Source: Microthrixaceae bacterium (GTDB taxonomy: Bacteria > Actinomycetota > Acidimicrobiia > Acidimicrobiales > Iamiaceae). Taken from it: DNA of 64,000 bases. Location: NCBI GenBank assembly GCA_016702505.1, contig JADJDU010000004.1, forward strand, positions 62,001-126,000, read 5' to 3'. A program made the translations under genes and the position numbers. The first letter of the stretch is position 1. Each line of letters starts with the position of its first letter. Below, piece by piece: positions 63,113-64,000 of this stretch. Under the pieces are notes generated by a model. The model was not told the DNA's origin and made no database searches. It saw nothing but the letters and a program-made list of their open reading frames with translations.

Positions 63113-63118
63113 ACCCTA
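63113..63118 (-). promoter_or_regulatory. -10 box TAGGGT before serine hydrolase gene
   Basis: TAGGGT on the minus strand ends 6 nt before the ATG at 63106. Confidence 0.5.
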
Positions 63119-63251
63119 CGGGAAGATGTCCCCGCATTGATCTGACCAGCGGCTCCGACCAAGAAGAACGGTTACGAATCGAGCGATATCGCCAGAGTCG
63201 GGTTCTCGAACTTCCTCGTGGCGTGGATAATGACGATCCGCGGCGCCGCTA

Positions 63252-64000
63252 TCAGGCCTTAGCGAAGAGCCCAGCAGGCTCGATCGGATCGAGCCAGCCC
63301 TGCTGCTGGAGTCGCTCGTACGCCTTGGCGATGTGCTGCGGCGTGAACAGGCGCTCCTTGCGTCGGTTCCACGAGCCAACAACCCCCTCGGCCTGATCGA
63401 GCGTCAACGGCTCGGTCCGGCGGTTCTCGTCGTCATCACGCTGGGATGCCCAGTGCACGGTGGCGAGGAGCTCGAGCCCGTAGGTGGACTCGTAGCCCTC
63501 GATCAGGCGAGTGACCCGATCCATCCGAGCCGACGTCTCCGGCTGTTCAGCCAGAAGGTTTGCGGACGCAGGCTTGGCCGCGTCGAGGACCTCGAACTGG
63601 AGCGAGTCCAGCGCCTTCGCGGAACCGTCGCCGGTACCACGGATGTAGTGCCCCTCCATCGAGGAGAGCACGTGCCGGAGGTTGTCCGCGTACGGCCCGT
63701 ACCGGCCCTTGGCGTAGTTGAGACGGAGCGGCTCGCCCGACTCCTGCATGAAGTACATGACCTTTTGGATGTCGACTGCGGTGATCTCCACGGCGAAGGG
63801 CAAGTACCGCTGCATTATGCCGATGAGGGCCGCCCGGCCGGGAGTCATCTTCGGCGTGTCGGTCCGGACGGGCTGGTCGACGGCTGCCGGTGCGCCCTCC
63901 GGCGGGTAGAGGAGAACCTGCACGTCGGGAACCTGCTCAAAGGCCCTCTCGATGACCGGGCGCACGTCCTCCCAGCGAAGCCCGCCATGGCCGCACCCCA
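63252..64000 (-). CDS. darG: DarG antitoxin, C-terminal part (5' end beyond window)
   Basis: DarG removes the ADP-ribose that the toxin DarT places on thymidine in DNA, and also binds DarT. The frame is open to the right edge, giving 249 codons. At the edge it reads GCGHGGLRWEDVRPVIERAF, matching the end of the macro domain (LGCGxGGLxWxDVRPxIE). The C-terminal inhibitory domain follows: MTPGRAALIGIMQRYLPFAV, DIQKVMYFMQESGEPLRLNY, KGRYGPYADNLRHVLSSMEG and YGLELLATVHWA. This strongly fits DarG of DarTG toxin-antitoxin/antiphage systems. darT should lie just beyond the window on the same strand. Confidence 0.88.
   Translation of the reverse strand, partial: GCGHGGLRWEDVRPVIERAFEQVPDVQVLLYPPEGAPAAVDQPVRTDTPKMTPGRAALIGIMQRYLPFAVEITAVDIQKVMYFMQESGEPLRLNYAKGRYGPYADNLRHVLSSMEGHYIRGTGDGSAKALDSLQFEVLDAAKPASANLLAEQPETSARMDRVTRLIEGYESTYGLELLATVHWASQRDDDENRRTEPLTLDQAEGVVGSWNRRKERLFTPQHIAKAYERLQQQGWLDPIEPAGLFAKA

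Overview
The window is high-GC DNA with densely packed genes on both strands. It reads as an actinobacterial chromosome (Actinomycetota). The crotonyl-CoA carboxylase/reductase, actinobacterial-type methylmalonyl-CoA epimerase, ERCC4/Lsr2 nuclease, DUF4235 and DUF222 remnants, and many apparently leaderless genes with a TANNNT box just before the start codon all fit. The class Acidimicrobiia is my best guess, but that is inference and cannot be settled from this window.

Layout. 1-3.6 kb: an ABC exporter pair (ATPase cut by the left edge) and a dienelactone hydrolase. 3.6-10.8 kb: a secreted GxGYxYP-type protein, then acyl-CoA genes (methylmalonyl-CoA epimerase, a related VOC protein, frameshifted ccr, a shredded DivIVA-like gene and a biosynthetic-type thiolase). 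10.9-14.4 kb: recR, ybaB and dnaX (frameshifted) on the minus strand, with SRP RNA and tRNA-Ser(GGA) diverging. 14.4-19.4 kb: a DUF222 remnant, an ERCC4 nuclease, tadA, a 4-TM protein, a SHOCT protein, tRNA-Ser(CGA), and a damaged divergent yceI/marR pair. 19.5-25.7 kb: an ABC exporter, Fe-type superoxide dismutase, xseAB, a lipoprotein and a polyprenyl synthase. 25.7-35.4 kb: two alpha/beta hydrolases, a flippase-like protein, an orphan pilin, trmB, an acyltransferase, small membrane proteins, a TetR regulator, an aldo/keto reductase and a membrane class III cyclase. 35.5-49.6 kb: a GlcD-type oxidase with a ThDP enzyme, an SDR, a VOC protein, a secreted CocE-type peptidase/esterase, a lipoprotein, an acyl-CoA synthetase, an unknown protein, a hydrolase and an enoyl-CoA hydratase. 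49.6-63.1 kb: a c-di-GMP protein, a YcnI-like protein, serine hydrolases, PhoX, an MBL hydrolase, a phosphodiesterase, a lipoprotein metalloprotease, an LpqC-like esterase, a metal-dependent hydrolase, DUF167 and a methyltransferase. 63.2-64 kb: the C-terminal part of DarG, the antitoxin of a DarTG system, cut by the right edge.

Themes. (1) Eighteen genes carry TANNNT 6-9 nt before the start codon, which suggests leaderless mRNAs and helps fix starts. (2) Two unrelated secreted proteins end in Ser/Thr/Pro-rich tails whose last residues are exactly Tyr-Thr-Gly. (3) Several conserved genes (ccr, divIVA-like, dnaX, ERCC4 nuclease, yceI, marR, one hydrolase) are broken by indels, mostly one base in C/G runs or short repeats. 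That pattern looks more like draft-assembly error than biology, although the yceI lesion looks like a real repeat-mediated deletion or an assembly collapse. (4) A near-identical 18-bp palindrome precedes both the thiolase gene and the flippase/hydrolase divergon. I did not find a clearly new multi-gene system. The C-terminal YTG signature, the nested palindrome in front of the LpqC-like esterase, and the palindrome-controlled unknown protein at 46.8-47.5 kb are the least explained items.
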